Assembly (NCBI RefSeq): GCF_010728155.1
Contig: NZ_AP022605.1
Location: forward strand, 1,860,001-1,924,000
Direction of reading: 5' to 3'
Length of the DNA stretch: 64,000 nt
Source of the DNA: Mycolicibacterium doricum
GTDB taxonomy: Bacteria > Actinomycetota > Actinomycetes > Mycobacteriales > Mycobacteriaceae
This document shows positions 19,091 through 27,555 of this stretch, in pieces. Position numbers and translations under genes: made by a program. Under the pieces are notes generated by a model. That model saw only the letters and a list, made by a program, of their open reading frames with translations, was not told the origin of the DNA and ran no database searches. How positions within the stretch are numbered: the first letter of the stretch is position 1; the number at the start of each line of letters is the position of its first letter.

Positions 19091-19483
19091 TCAGTCCCTT
19101 CGCCCGCCCACGAGTGCGGCAAGATCGGCGGGCGCGGCCATCGGGGTCATGAGGCCCGCGTCGACCCGATCGGTGTTGCCCCCGGGATAGCGCACGGTCA
19201 GCGATCCCGGCGCAGCGACAATCAGGCGAACAACCTGGCCGAAAGCTTCGCGACGGTCTCGGTGGCGCAGCGCCAAGGCCAGCATCGCCGCGTGATTGCA
19301 GGTGTGTAGCCAAGGGTCGGGTTGCGACACGATGTGTGCCCGTTCCCAATGCCGCCACCGCTGCCTGGCGGATGGTGTGCGCTTTGCAGCGGCCATCTCC
19401 CGCCGATACGCCTCCCGGGGGCGGCGCGACGGCGCTGCGCCCGACCGGCACAGACGACGAGTGTGCGCGGTGCTGCTCAACAC
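19091..19483 (-). CDS. DUF3703 protein (copy 1)
   Basis: About 130 residues from GTG 19483; the true start is unclear because the frame stays open upstream and no good ribosome site is seen. The core (YRREM, HWERAHIVSQP, HTCNHAAML, RDRREAFGQVVR) is closely matched by the protein at 54404-54745. DUF3703 is a small soluble family of unknown function with conserved His and Cys residues. Both copies in this window sit beside a metal exporter (the P1B-4 ATPase here, a CDF remnant there), which suggests a metal-related accessory role. Confidence 0.7.
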   Translation of the reverse strand: MLSSTAHTRRLCRSGAAPSRRPREAYRREMAAAKRTPSARQRWRHWERAHIVSQPDPWLHTCNHAAMLALALRHRDRREAFGQVVRLIVAAPGSLTVRYPGGNTDRVDAGLMTPMAAPADLAALVGGRRD

Positions 19484-19541
19484 CAATTCCGGTTCGGCAG
19501 TAGGTCGATCGCCGCGGCGAAGGCATTTCGCGGTCGCACCA

Positions 19542-21659
19542 TCACCAGTGGTGTTCACTTCGACGGGTCGACTCGTCACGGGGATTCGTGGGTTCCGCAG
19601 CGCAGCAGGTGCATCCGCCGCTGCAGGTTTCCCGACGATCAAGGACCACCGGTGCGGGCGCCGGCGTCGGGGCGCAGCAGGCATCGACGGGTGTCGGGGA
19701 GGTGGGGAGGGTGACGTGGTGCGCCGCCGCTGCAGCTATCCGCTGCGGTTCGACGCCGGGTAGGGGATGGGTGCGTGCGGCGCGGATCGCGTTGAGGATG
19801 ACGAGTACTTCTGCCGCCTCGTGGATCAATACCACGGTGGCCAGCCCGAGAACCCCGAAGGCGGCGAGGGGAATGAGGATGGTGATGATCGCCAGCGACA
19901 GTCCGATGTTCTGCAGCATGATTTTGCGGGCTCGGCGGGCGTGAGCGAGGACTTGGGGGAGGTGACGCAGATCCTCGCCCATCAGCGCGACATCGGCGGT
20001 TTCGATGGCGACGTCGGTGCCCATCGCGCCCATAGCAATGCCGATGTCGGCGGTGGCCAGTGCGGGGGCGTCGTTGACCCCGTCGCCGACCATGGCGATG
20101 GGCCGGCCGCCGGAGAGTTCGGACAGCAGGCGTGCTTTGTCTTCGGGAAGCAGGTCGGCGTGCACGACAGTGATGCCGGCGGCTTCGGCCACGGCCGTTG
20201 CCGTGCGGGAGTTGTCGCCGGTCAGCATCGCGGTGGTGATGCCCAGCTCGTGTAGTTGCCGTATCACTTCCGGCGCTTCGGGGCGCAGCTCGTCGCGGAC
20301 CGCGATCGCCGCCACCACCACGGTGTCGCATTCGAGCAGGACCACTGTCGCCCCGGCCGATTGGAGGCGCACGACGTCGGCGGCGAATTCTCCGGCCGCG
20401 ACCCAGCCCGGCTTCCCCAGACGGATCCTGCGACCGTCGACGCGGCCACTGATGCCATGGCCGACAACGGCGGTCACGTCTTCAGCCGCGACGATGTCGC
20501 GGCCTGCAGCGTCGGTAATTGCCCGGGCCAGGGGGTGCCCACTACGGGACTCGACTGCGCAGGCGAGGCGCAGGGCTTCGGCCTCGCTGACGCCGCTGGC
20601 GGTCACCGTCTCTATCACTTGGGGGCTGTTTCGGGTCAGCGTGCCCGTCTTGTCAAGGGCAATCACGGCGATGCGTCCGAGTTCCTCGACGGCGGCGCCT
20701 CCCTTGACGAGGGCGCCTTGTCGACTGGCAGCGCCGATGGCGGCCACAACGGTGAGTGGCACAGCGATGGCCAGAGCGCAGGGTGAGGCGGCGACGAGGA
20801 CCACGAGCGCGCGTTCGAGCCACAGCATCGGCTCGCCCACCAGCGCGCCAAACGCCGCAACAGCGGCGGCCAGAACCATGATCGCTGGGACGAGAGGGCG
20901 GGCGATCCGGTCCGCCAACCGCTGACCCGCACCCTTGCGCTCCTGAGCCTGTTCGACGATGTGAACGATGCGGGCGAGCGAGCTGTCGGCGGCGACGGCG
21001 GTGACGGCGACTTCGACCGCCCCGCCGCCGTTGATCGCACCGGCATGCACCTCACCGCCGGGTCCTGCCTCGACTGGAACCGATTCTCCGGTAATCGCCG
21101 ACACGTCCAAGCTGGTGCGACCGGAGGTGATGACGCCGTCGGTGGCGGCACGGTCTCCTGGCCGTAACACCATCACGTCGTCGATGAGCAAATCGTCCGG
21201 GCGCACAGGGATTTCGTGGCCGTCGCGGATCACGGTCGCCGATGGCGGCACGAGCGACAGCAGGGCGCGCAGGCTTCGGCGGGTTCGGGTGACGGCGTAG
21301 TGCTCGAGTCCTTCGGCGATGGAGAACAGGATTCCGAGCAGCGCGGCTTCTTCGACCTGTCCAAGCGCCACGGCGCCGACCGCGGCGATCGTCATCAGCG
21401 TGCCAACGCCGACGCGGCCGTGTCGAAGACTGCGAACGGCTCCCGGCGCGAACGTTGCGGCCCCGGCGGCAACCGCCGCGAGCTCAAGCCCCATGCCGAT
21501 GGAGGAAAGACCGCTTCGGTGCAACGCCCAGCCGCCGAGGAGCAACGCCGCCGCCAGGGCCGCCAGCTGCAGTTCGCGGACTCCCCACCACTTGTCCGGT
21601 CCCGATCCGGGCTCGGTGTCGACTCCATTGGCCGCGGGCCCGCAGCATGGGTCAGACAT
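19542..21659 (-). CDS. P1B-4-type metal ATPase, CtpG-like, with Cys-rich tails
   Basis: 705 residues. N-terminus DPCCGP; actuator TGES; ion motif SPC near residue 291; phosphorylation site DKTGT near 335; hinge [14 protein letters not shown] in the last helix pair near 612. SPC with HEAAE fits the P1B-4 group that includes mycobacterial CtpG (Cd2+, Zn2+, Co2+). The C-terminus is unusually Cys-rich (DACCAP, then CSGGCTCC) and may be a metal-binding tail. It overlaps the upstream cadC-like gene by 8 bp. Export of soft divalent metals, mainly Cd2+, is likely given the CadC-type regulator. Confidence 0.9.
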   Translation of the reverse strand: MSDPCCGPAANGVDTEPGSGPDKWWGVRELQLAALAAALLLGGWALHRSGLSSIGMGLELAAVAAGAATFAPGAVRSLRHGRVGVGTLMTIAAVGAVALGQVEEAALLGILFSIAEGLEHYAVTRTRRSLRALLSLVPPSATVIRDGHEIPVRPDDLLIDDVMVLRPGDRAATDGVITSGRTSLDVSAITGESVPVEAGPGGEVHAGAINGGGAVEVAVTAVAADSSLARIVHIVEQAQERKGAGQRLADRIARPLVPAIMVLAAAVAAFGALVGEPMLWLERALVVLVAASPCALAIAVPLTVVAAIGAASRQGALVKGGAAVEELGRIAVIALDKTGTLTRNSPQVIETVTASGVSEAEALRLACAVESRSGHPLARAITDAAGRDIVAAEDVTAVVGHGISGRVDGRRIRLGKPGWVAAGEFAADVVRLQSAGATVVLLECDTVVVAAIAVRDELRPEAPEVIRQLHELGITTAMLTGDNSRTATAVAEAAGITVVHADLLPEDKARLLSELSGGRPIAMVGDGVNDAPALATADIGIAMGAMGTDVAIETADVALMGEDLRHLPQVLAHARRARKIMLQNIGLSLAIITILIPLAAFGVLGLATVVLIHEAAEVLVILNAIRAARTHPLPGVEPQRIAAAAAHHVTLPTSPTPVDACCAPTPAPAPVVLDRRETCSGGCTCCAAEPTNPRDESTRRSEHHW

Positions 21660-22038
21660 GGCGTGCCTCGGAGGCCGGTTGGCGGTATCCGTGCGCCAGC
21701 ACGGCCTCGGTCAAGGATCGGCCGCGGTCGGTGAGTCGGTACATCACCATCCGGGCTTGCCGCCGAGAAGTCACCAGACCGGCGATCTTGAGCTGCCGCA
21801 GGTGGTGGGATACGAGGTTCTGCGACTGCCCGACCACCCAGGCCATGTCACATACACACAGTTCCTCGCCGGCAAGCAGCGCTGAGGCGATGGTCAGTCG
21901 CGTCGGGTCGCTCAGAGCCCGCGCTGCGGTTGCCAGTGATTCGGCGTCGACGAGTAACGGTAGCCGGGAACGAATTCGCTCGGCATGGGGCAGGTCCAAG
22001 CACAACAGATCGCAGTGATCAAGCTGCGGCTCGCTCAT
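21652..22038 (-). CDS. cadC: ArsR/SmtB-family metal sensor, CadC-type
   Basis: 128-residue winged-helix repressor. Cysteines at C9 and C13 (N-terminus) and C61 and C63 (ELCVCD, helix alpha-3) reproduce the CadC thiolate site (C7, C11, C58, C60 in the staphylococcal protein, from memory), which binds Cd2+, Pb2+ or Bi3+. The recognition helix reads QSQNLVSHHLRQL. It overlaps the ATPase gene, so it likely represses its own operon. Upstream, 22040-22070 holds an AT-richer imperfect dyad around AACGAACGTT that could be the operator. It differs from the second ArsR protein (58797), which has the CmtR-type Cys pattern. Confidence 0.85.
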   Translation of the reverse strand: MSEPQLDHCDLLCLDLPHAERIRSRLPLLVDAESLATAARALSDPTRLTIASALLAGEELCVCDMAWVVGQSQNLVSHHLRQLKIAGLVTSRRQARMVMYRLTDRGRSLTEAVLAHGYRQPASEARHV

Positions 22039-22199
22039 CCGAACATACTAACGAACGTTGATATCGCCTGATAGGGGTGGGACTTCACGGGGGCCGGCGT
22101 GTCGGCGGAGCTGCACGCCGCCCGCGTCGAACGCGACACGCGCCGACGTCGGGCTACCTACTGCGTGCCAGGCACACCTACAATCCGCCGGCCTGAATG

Positions 22200-22217
22200 T
22201 ACGGAGATGGATAGTAG
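22200..22217. promoter_or_regulatory. Putative BlaI-type operator TAC-N11-GTAG (site 6)
   Basis: TACGGAGATGGATAGTAG, 57 bp upstream of the beta-lactamase-like gene. With one base on each side it matches the site at 29055-29074 at 17 of 20 positions, far beyond what the fixed dyad bases require. Confidence 0.65.
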
Positions 22218-22273
22218 GAACCGGTGCTTACCCGGCGTGCCGTCGGCCCTGATGCCCGTGGGGCTGACAAGCT

Positions 22274-23071
22274 ATGCGCGTGCGAGCCGTCGTCACCGGA
22301 CTTGTCGCTATGACCGTGTTGCTCTGCGCGCCGACACCCGTCGCCGCCGCTGAGATCGGACAGCGCATCGCACAGGCAGACGCCTACCTCGCCACTCGTC
22401 CCGGCACGGTGGGCTACGTGCTTCGCGACCGGACGACCGGACAGGCTCACCGCAACGACGCGGCTACCACGATGATGTGGACCGCATCCACTATCAAGCT
22501 AGCGATGGTGGTTGATTTGTTGACTCGGGCTCGCGCCGGCCAGATCGCCTTGACCCCGGCCGACCGCCAACTCATGGCCAACATGATGCACTCATCGGAC
22601 AGCGACGCTGCCGATACGCTTTGGGAACGCTACAGCGGACCCGACAACATGACGTTCAACCGCAATTTCGCCACGTACGGACTTACCAGCCTGCAACCGC
22701 AGCAGGGGTTCAGCGGCACCTACCCGTACTGGGGTTTCCAAAAGGCCACGAGCGAAGACCTCGACCGGCTGATGAACTACACCCTCACCAGCTTGCCTGC
22801 GGCCCAAACCGCGGCCATCGTGTCGGAGATGCAACACCTCGACGCCAACCAGCAGTGGGGAGTGTGGGGAGCGGGCGCGGCCATGACTCCCGGCAACAAG
22901 AACGGGTGGTCCCAAGAACAGGGCGGCTGGGTCGTCAACAGCGTCGGTTTCGCCGGCCCTCGACAACGGTACACGTTGGCGATCATGAACTCGCTCAACG
23001 GCGAAGGCGCCTACGACGACGGCGTGGAAACGACCACGCGGCTGGCGCAGATTCTGCTGGCGCCCGCTTAG
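22274..23071 (+). CDS. Secreted serine hydrolase of the beta-lactamase/D,D-peptidase fold
   Basis: 265 residues with a signal peptide ending at about VAAA (residue 26). Active-site motif SxxK is STIK at residues 72-75; the SDN equivalent is SDS near 108-110; the KTG equivalent is KNG near 205. No clear Glu166 equivalent is evident, so it may be a weak lactamase, a penicillin-binding peptidase or a binding protein rather than a classical class A enzyme. The putative BlaI box 57 bp upstream fits the classical target of BlaI repressors. The 3' end overlaps the convergent methyltransferase gene by 4 bp. Confidence 0.8.
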   Translation: MRVRAVVTGLVAMTVLLCAPTPVAAAEIGQRIAQADAYLATRPGTVGYVLRDRTTGQAHRNDAATTMMWTASTIKLAMVVDLLTRARAGQIALTPADRQLMANMMHSSDSDAADTLWERYSGPDNMTFNRNFATYGLTSLQPQQGFSGTYPYWGFQKATSEDLDRLMNYTLTSLPAAQTAAIVSEMQHLDANQQWGVWGAGAAMTPGNKNGWSQEQGGWVVNSVGFAGPRQRYTLAIMNSLNGEGAYDDGVETTTRLAQILLAPA

Positions 23072-23700
23072 CGGGATTCACCACCAACGGACCTTGGAAA
23101 ACGTCCCAGAACAGGGAGGAACCTGCCGACGGCTTGACCATAGGACCGGTAGGCGTCCCCGTGCGTGTGAACGAGGTATGGCTCCTCCACCACGCGGACC
23201 TGCAATTCGATCGCCACGACCAGAAGAATCAATGCAGCCAGCGCCAACACATTCGGGACCATCAACGCCACGCCGGTCGCGAACGACAGCATCGCCGTGA
23301 AGATCGGGTTGCGCACGACCGCGAACGCGCCGCGGCGCACCAGAGTCGTGGACTCCTGCACATCGACGCCTATCCGCCACGAATTACCCATGTCGTTCTG
23401 CGCGTACAGCGTTCCGGCGAGACCCCCGAGTGCCAACACGGACCCTAATACCTGAAGCCCCCAGACCTCGAAAGCAGCGAGTGGGGCTAGCACGCCAAAC
23501 ACCTGCAAAGCCGGCGCGAGGAGGCCGAGCACCATGGCCACGACGAAACCGACGCCGGCGGCCCATTCTGGTGAGCCCGGCCGGCCGCTGATTCCGTGGA
23601 AGCCGGTGGAACCAGTAAGCCGATAGTGGCGCCAACTCCGCCAGCCGAACCCGAGTGCGACAAACATCAAATACAGAACTAGAGCACTTATCGCAGCCAC
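23068..23700 (-). CDS. Isoprenylcysteine methyltransferase-like (ICMT) membrane protein
   Basis: About 210 residues from GTG 23700, chosen for GGAGG 8 bp upstream; GTG 23703 is equally possible, and the frame stays open further up without a signal. Five membrane helices, with the ICMT C-terminal pattern GAFAVVRNPIFTAML, then EEPYLVHTHGDAYRSYGQAVGRFLP. The bacterial family includes SAM-dependent methyltransferases and proteins of unknown function. No substrate can be named. It stands between the serine hydrolase and a thioredoxin-like gene without an operon partner. Confidence 0.75.
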   Translation of the reverse strand: MAAISALVLYLMFVALGFGWRSWRHYRLTGSTGFHGISGRPGSPEWAAGVGFVVAMVLGLLAPALQVFGVLAPLAAFEVWGLQVLGSVLALGGLAGTLYAQNDMGNSWRIGVDVQESTTLVRRGAFAVVRNPIFTAMLSFATGVALMVPNVLALAALILLVVAIELQVRVVEEPYLVHTHGDAYRSYGQAVGRFLPVLGRFPRSVGGESR

Positions 23701-23944
23701 CACAACCACCTCCAAAGTCAAACGTATGCAAACATTGCAATATGTGCAACTATCCGAAGGATGAGAGCGATCCGCAGGCCCGGCGCTAACTCTGATGGCG
23801 CGAGTCGCGTAAGCCGCCATATCCCCGCGTCTAATCGGTGAGACTTCCCCGGGACACCGGTTCTGCTGGTGCGGACATGTCCGTAGTTGGCGGTGATGCC
23901 CCCTGCCGATGACATCACCGGCTCGGTACGCGCACCATTGGCAC

Positions 23945-24256
23945 ATGAGAGTGGAGATCGTCTATGTCGAAGGGTGTCCGAATTGGCGGGAAGCCGGTGC
24001 CCATTTGGGCGCGGCAGCAGCTGGACTGGTCGACGTCGAGATCACGTATCGGCGGGTCGCTACGGATGATGAGGCGGCGGCCTTGTCGTTCGCGGGCTCT
24101 CCAACGATTCTCGTCGATGGCATAGACGCTTTTGACGATGCGGTCCCGGCGATGGAGTTGGCGTGCCGGCTATATCAGACCGATGCCGGTTTGATGGGTT
24201 TGCCGACGGTTACCCAGCTCGCGGAGGCATTGCGGCGGCGGCTGCCGATCGACTGA
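23945..24256 (+). CDS. Small thioredoxin-fold protein with one active-site Cys
   Basis: 103 residues from ATG 23945. Thioredoxin-like order: IVYVEGCPNW at the N-terminus, GSPTILVDG (cis-Pro loop) near residue 55. The CxxC pair is reduced to GCPNW, one Cys. Similar small proteins occur in actinobacterial mercury and arsenic regions and in thioredoxin domain family lists; their role is unclear. The single Cys argues against a disulfide reductase and for a thiol-binding or monothiol function. Confidence 0.65.
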   Translation: MRVEIVYVEGCPNWREAGAHLGAAAAGLVDVEITYRRVATDDEAAALSFAGSPTILVDGIDAFDDAVPAMELACRLYQTDAGLMGLPTVTQLAEALRRRLPID

Positions 24257-24414
24257 TCGCGGCGTGCGGGCAGGCCAAGGCTTCGGTCAGAATTGCGGCA
24301 TGAATCTACCGAGCTGCACACGGACTCCTTCCGGTCGCGGGCAATGACTGAACCGGCTGCGGCGTGACGCTGAATCGCCCGAGCGCGCGGCGCGTACCGA
24401 CGGGTTGGTGAGGC

Positions 24415-24436
24415 GTCTTCATCGAATCTTCATCGG
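24415..24436. promoter_or_regulatory. Tandem 11-bp response-regulator box (copy 1)
   Basis: GTCTTCATCGA followed directly by ATCTTCATCGG, about 110 bp upstream of the DUF305 gene. The same pair of repeats occurs at 27236-27257 and, inverted, at 34349-34371. Direct repeats one helical turn apart are typical of OmpR/PhoB regulators. Confidence 0.6.
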
Positions 24437-24546
24437 AACTCGAACCGACCCATACGCGGAGTCCTGAGGCTGGACCGAGGCGGCGAGAGCGCTTGCCGTG
24501 TGTGTGGACGCATGGTGTCAGGAAGATGTATGAGAAAGGATGTGCG

Positions 24547-25230
24547 ATGCAGCACAAGCGATATGGATTTGGGTTTGCGGCGTTAGCGGCGGCGGCCCTG
24601 TTCGTCAGCGCCTGTTCGAATGCGACAACAGACTCTCAGTCATCGACCAGCAGCCCGGCGGCACCATCGGCCTCGCCCAGCGCTGCCAGCAGCGACGCTA
24701 CCCATAACGACGCTGATGTGACGTTCGCCCAAGGCATGATTCCTCATCACCAGCAGGCGATCGAGATGAGCGACATGCTTCTCCGCAAGCAGGGCATCGA
24801 TCCCGAGGTCATCTCACTCGCTGACGAGATCAAGAATGCTCAAGGCCCCGAGATCGAGCAGATGCAGGGTTGGCTCCAGGAGTGGGGGGCGTCGTCCTCG
24901 CCTGCACCTGCGACCAGCACCGCTATGCCTGGCCACGACATGCCTGCTCACCAGATGCCCAGCGGCGACATGGGCAAGATGCCTGATATGGGCGGCAGCG
25001 GTCACGGCATGATGTCGGAAGCCGACATGGCTGCGCTGCAGAACGCGCAGGGCGCGGAGGCGAGCCGACTTTTCTTGACGCAGATGATCGCCCATCACAA
25101 GGGCGCAATCATGATGGCGCAGCAGGAGATCGACAACGGCCAGTTCCCCGCGGCGGTGGAGATGGCGCGCAACATCGTGACTTCTCAGCAAGCGGAGATC
25201 GACACTATGCAGGGCATGCTGGACAAGTAA
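24547..25230 (+). CDS. DUF305 lipoprotein, Met/His-rich
   Basis: 227 residues from ATG 24547, giving a lipoprotein signal with lipobox FVSAC (Cys near residue 22); an ATG 54 bp upstream would spoil the signal. Two DUF305 repeats: FAQGMIPHHQQAIEMSDML near 60-80 and FLTQMIAHHKGAIMMAQQE near 175-195. Between them lies a linker dense in Met and His (MPGHDM, HQMP, MGKMPDM). DUF305 proteins are exported ferritin-like proteins often found with copper resistance genes, and the Met/His linker suggests Cu(I) binding. The upstream tandem 11-bp repeat ties it to the adjacent two-component system. It is convergent with the kinase gene. Confidence 0.9.
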   Translation: MQHKRYGFGFAALAAAALFVSACSNATTDSQSSTSSPAAPSASPSAASSDATHNDADVTFAQGMIPHHQQAIEMSDMLLRKQGIDPEVISLADEIKNAQGPEIEQMQGWLQEWGASSSPAPATSTAMPGHDMPAHQMPSGDMGKMPDMGGSGHGMMSEADMAALQNAQGAEASRLFLTQMIAHHKGAIMMAQQEIDNGQFPAAVEMARNIVTSQQAEIDTMQGMLDK

Positions 25231-25249
25231 CAGGTCAGAAGCACGACGG

Positions 25250-26434
25250 TTAGGTCCGCGTTGAGGCAGCCGTAACAGGCAGCTCTTCGGCGCGCACCTC
25301 ACCGATGGGTAAGTCGACGGTGAATGTTGCGCCGCCGCCGGGGCCCGCGCTCGCTACGGAGATGGCTCCGCCGTGGGCCTCGACCAGCGCTTTGGCGATG
25401 GCGAGCCCTAAACCGGCGCCGCCGTGCTCGCGGTCGCGGGCGGAGTCTGCCCGATAGAACCGCTCGAACACCCGGTTGACGTGCTCGGCGGCAATCCCTT
25501 CACCGGTGTCGGCGACGGCGATCCTCAACCGGTCGCCGTCGCGGACACAGTTGACTTCGACCGACCCGCCGGAAGGCGTGTGCCGCAGCGCATTTTCCAG
25601 CAGATTGCCCAGGACTTGGGAGAGTCGTTGCTCGTCGGCCCACAACGGCGGTAGCGCCTTCTGGAGGCATACGCGTAGTGCGACTCCTTTGTTGTCGTAG
25701 CGTTCCTGCGCCGCGGCGACGCACCGGTGTGTTAAGCGGTCGACGTCAATGTTGGTGTACGACATGGAAACTGAACCTTCCTCGGCCTTGGCCAGGGCGG
25801 CGACGTCATTGGAGAATCGCACCAGCCGGCGGGTTTGGTCGCGCAGCATGGCCGCCGTCTGCGGCGTCAGAGTGCGCACCCCGTCTTCGAGTGCTTCGAT
25901 ATATGCCTCTAGCACCGCGACCGGTGTGCGGATCTCGTGCGCCAAGTCTCCAAAGAGCTGCTGTCTTGTCGAATCAACGGTTTGGAGCCGGGAAGCCATC
26001 TGGTTGAAGGCAGTGGAGAGCGCGTCGAAATCGTCGCCCAGGCGCGGCGATGACACGCGGACGTCGTAATTCCCTTGAGCGACATCGGTGGCAGCGGAGG
26101 CAACTTCGGTGATGGACCGTTGGAGCCGTCGACTGAGATAGAAGCTGACGGCCAGCGCGGCCAGTGCCGACACCGCCAGCGCACCCCCGATGGACATCAC
26201 CGTCGCGTAGCCGTAGGCCTCCTCGGCGTGGACTTCCTCTGGCGAGTTCATCGGCACCCCCGCGCGGTGAAGATGCTCGCGAAACAGGGGAGGGCCGACA
26301 ACGGCGGCGACCACCGCGGTCGTCACGGCCCCGGCTGCCAGCACGATGGCTTGGGCCGCCAGCAGCCGAAGGCCGATACCAGGACGGCCCCGCCGTCGAC
26401 GTCGGCGAGCTGTGGACGCAGGCGGGGGAGTCAC
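25250..26434 (-). CDS. Sensor histidine kinase
   Basis: 394 residues: helix 1 (21-48), a short extracytoplasmic loop with several His and acidic residues (FREHLHRAGV, EEVHAEEAY), helix 2 (80-100), HAMP, phospho-acceptor H166 in FGDLAHEIRTP, then the ATPase domain with N, G1 and G2 boxes. GTG 26434 overlaps the response-regulator stop as GTGA. The loop is only about 35 residues, so it senses something small or a membrane cue; the His residues make a metal plausible. Its regulator probably controls the DUF305 gene, its own operon and the L,D-transpeptidase at 32978. Confidence 0.9.
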   Translation of the reverse strand: MTPPPASTARRRRRRGRPGIGLRLLAAQAIVLAAGAVTTAVVAAVVGPPLFREHLHRAGVPMNSPEEVHAEEAYGYATVMSIGGALAVSALAALAVSFYLSRRLQRSITEVASAATDVAQGNYDVRVSSPRLGDDFDALSTAFNQMASRLQTVDSTRQQLFGDLAHEIRTPVAVLEAYIEALEDGVRTLTPQTAAMLRDQTRRLVRFSNDVAALAKAEEGSVSMSYTNIDVDRLTHRCVAAAQERYDNKGVALRVCLQKALPPLWADEQRLSQVLGNLLENALRHTPSGGSVEVNCVRDGDRLRIAVADTGEGIAAEHVNRVFERFYRADSARDREHGGAGLGLAIAKALVEAHGGAISVASAGPGGGATFTVDLPIGEVRAEELPVTAASTRT

Positions 26435-27186
26435 TGTCCGGTCCCCATCCGGTATCCCACACCTCGCACCGTGGCGATGTAGCGCGGGCGTGCGGCATCA
26501 TCGCCGAGTTTGCGCCGCAGGTGCCCGATGTGGACGTCGACGAGGTGCTCGTTGCCGACCCAGGGTCCGTCGCGAACGATCTCGAGAAGTTGCCGCCGGC
26601 TCAGCACGACTCCGGGCCGGCCGGAGAGCGCTTCGAGGATGTCGAACTCTGTGCGGGTCAACAAGATTAGTTCGTCGTCGATGCGAGCCTCACGGGCGGC
26701 GACGTCGACACTCAGCGCACCGAACCGACGCGGTGGTGCCACCTCACGTTCGGCCGTTGCGGTGGCCGATTGCAGGACGCGGGGCCGCCGCAGCATGGCC
26801 CGCACGCGCGCCACAAGCTCGCGCGGGCTGAAGGGTTTGGTGATGTAGTCGTCGGCGCCGACAGTGAGGCCGAGGACTGTATCGAGTTCGGTATCACGAG
26901 CGGTGAGCATGACGACGTAGGCGTCGGAAAACGTGCGCAGCTGTCTGCAGACTTCCAGTCCATCAATGCCGGGCAGGCCGAGGTCGAGAATGACGACATC
27001 GGGATCGAAGTCGCGTGCGACAGCGATAGCGTCGACGCCGTTGCCGGCCACCACGGCCTCGAACTGATCGCGTTCCAGATAGCTGGCCACCACTTCGGCC
27101 AGTGGCAGTTCGTCGTCGACGACGAGCGCGCGGTATCCCTTCGCCTGCTCAGGCGATCTACCCGGGTGGCGCTCCATGCTCCCCAT
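26431..27186 (-). CDS. OmpR/PhoB-family response regulator
   Basis: About 251 residues from ATG 27186 (ATG 27177 also possible). The receiver domain has an intact acidic pocket (VVDDE), the phospho-accepting Asp in VVILDLGLPG, the Thr and the Lys (DDYITKPFSP). The C-terminal winged helix ends LRRKLGDDAARPRYIATVRGVGYRM. It pairs with the histidine kinase by a 4-bp overlap. ATCTTCAKCGR direct repeats, 11 bp apart, lie just upstream of its start (27236-27257) and at two other places, which is the pattern of an autoregulated OmpR-type regulator. Confidence 0.9.
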   Translation of the reverse strand: MGSMERHPGRSPEQAKGYRALVVDDELPLAEVVASYLERDQFEAVVAGNGVDAIAVARDFDPDVVILDLGLPGIDGLEVCRQLRTFSDAYVVMLTARDTELDTVLGLTVGADDYITKPFSPRELVARVRAMLRRPRVLQSATATAEREVAPPRRFGALSVDVAAREARIDDELILLTRTEFDILEALSGRPGVVLSRRQLLEIVRDGPWVGNEHLVDVHIGHLRRKLGDDAARPRYIATVRGVGYRMGTGQ

Positions 27187-27235
27187 GGTGCCCGCCGAAG
27201 CGGCCGCGGCGGCGCACGACTTCCGGAACGGCGCA

Positions 27236-27257
27236 ATCTTCAGCAGATCTTTACGAG
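27236..27257. promoter_or_regulatory. Tandem 11-bp response-regulator box (copy 2)
   Basis: ATCTTCAGCAG followed directly by ATCTTTACGAG, in the 128-bp gap between the response-regulator gene and the divergent small membrane protein, so it can serve both. Confidence 0.5.
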
Positions 27258-27314
27258 ACTCATACCGATTCCATCCTGCGGCTGGGTGACGCTCACTGTG
27301 GAGGAGGGCCTTGC

Positions 27315-27551
27315 ATGCGCTGGCTGATGGACGTCTGCCCGAACAGCCTCGGGTGGCAAACGTGGCTGATCCTGTGCGCCGTTGTCGTCGTGCTGTGGGC
27401 CGCCGCCATCGCCGGCGCGACGGCTCTGTTCCGCGCCGCAGCGCCGCAGCGCCGCAGCGAGCGGCGTGAGGCATTGGAGGAGCCCGTTCACAGCGGTCAC
27501 GCTGGGGCGGATGATGCGTTAACGGTGCAACCGCCACAGCGCTCGCTGTGA
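27315..27551 (+). CDS. Small single-pass membrane protein
   Basis: 78 residues from ATG 27315, with GGAGGAG 8 bp upstream. One hydrophobic helix (residues 17-42), then a basic and acidic tail. It diverges from the two-component operon across the tandem repeats, so it is probably a target of that regulator. No family is recognised; size and position resemble small accessory proteins that tune sensor kinases, which is only an inference. Confidence 0.65.
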   Translation: MRWLMDVCPNSLGWQTWLILCAVVVVLWAAAIAGATALFRAAAPQRRSERREALEEPVHSGHAGADDALTVQPPQRSL

Positions 27552-27555
27552 GGTG

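Noticed and set aside
23945-24256. Mercury or organomercurial lyase function for the small thioredoxin-fold protein
   Set aside because: Only one Cys in the motif and no mer genes nearby.
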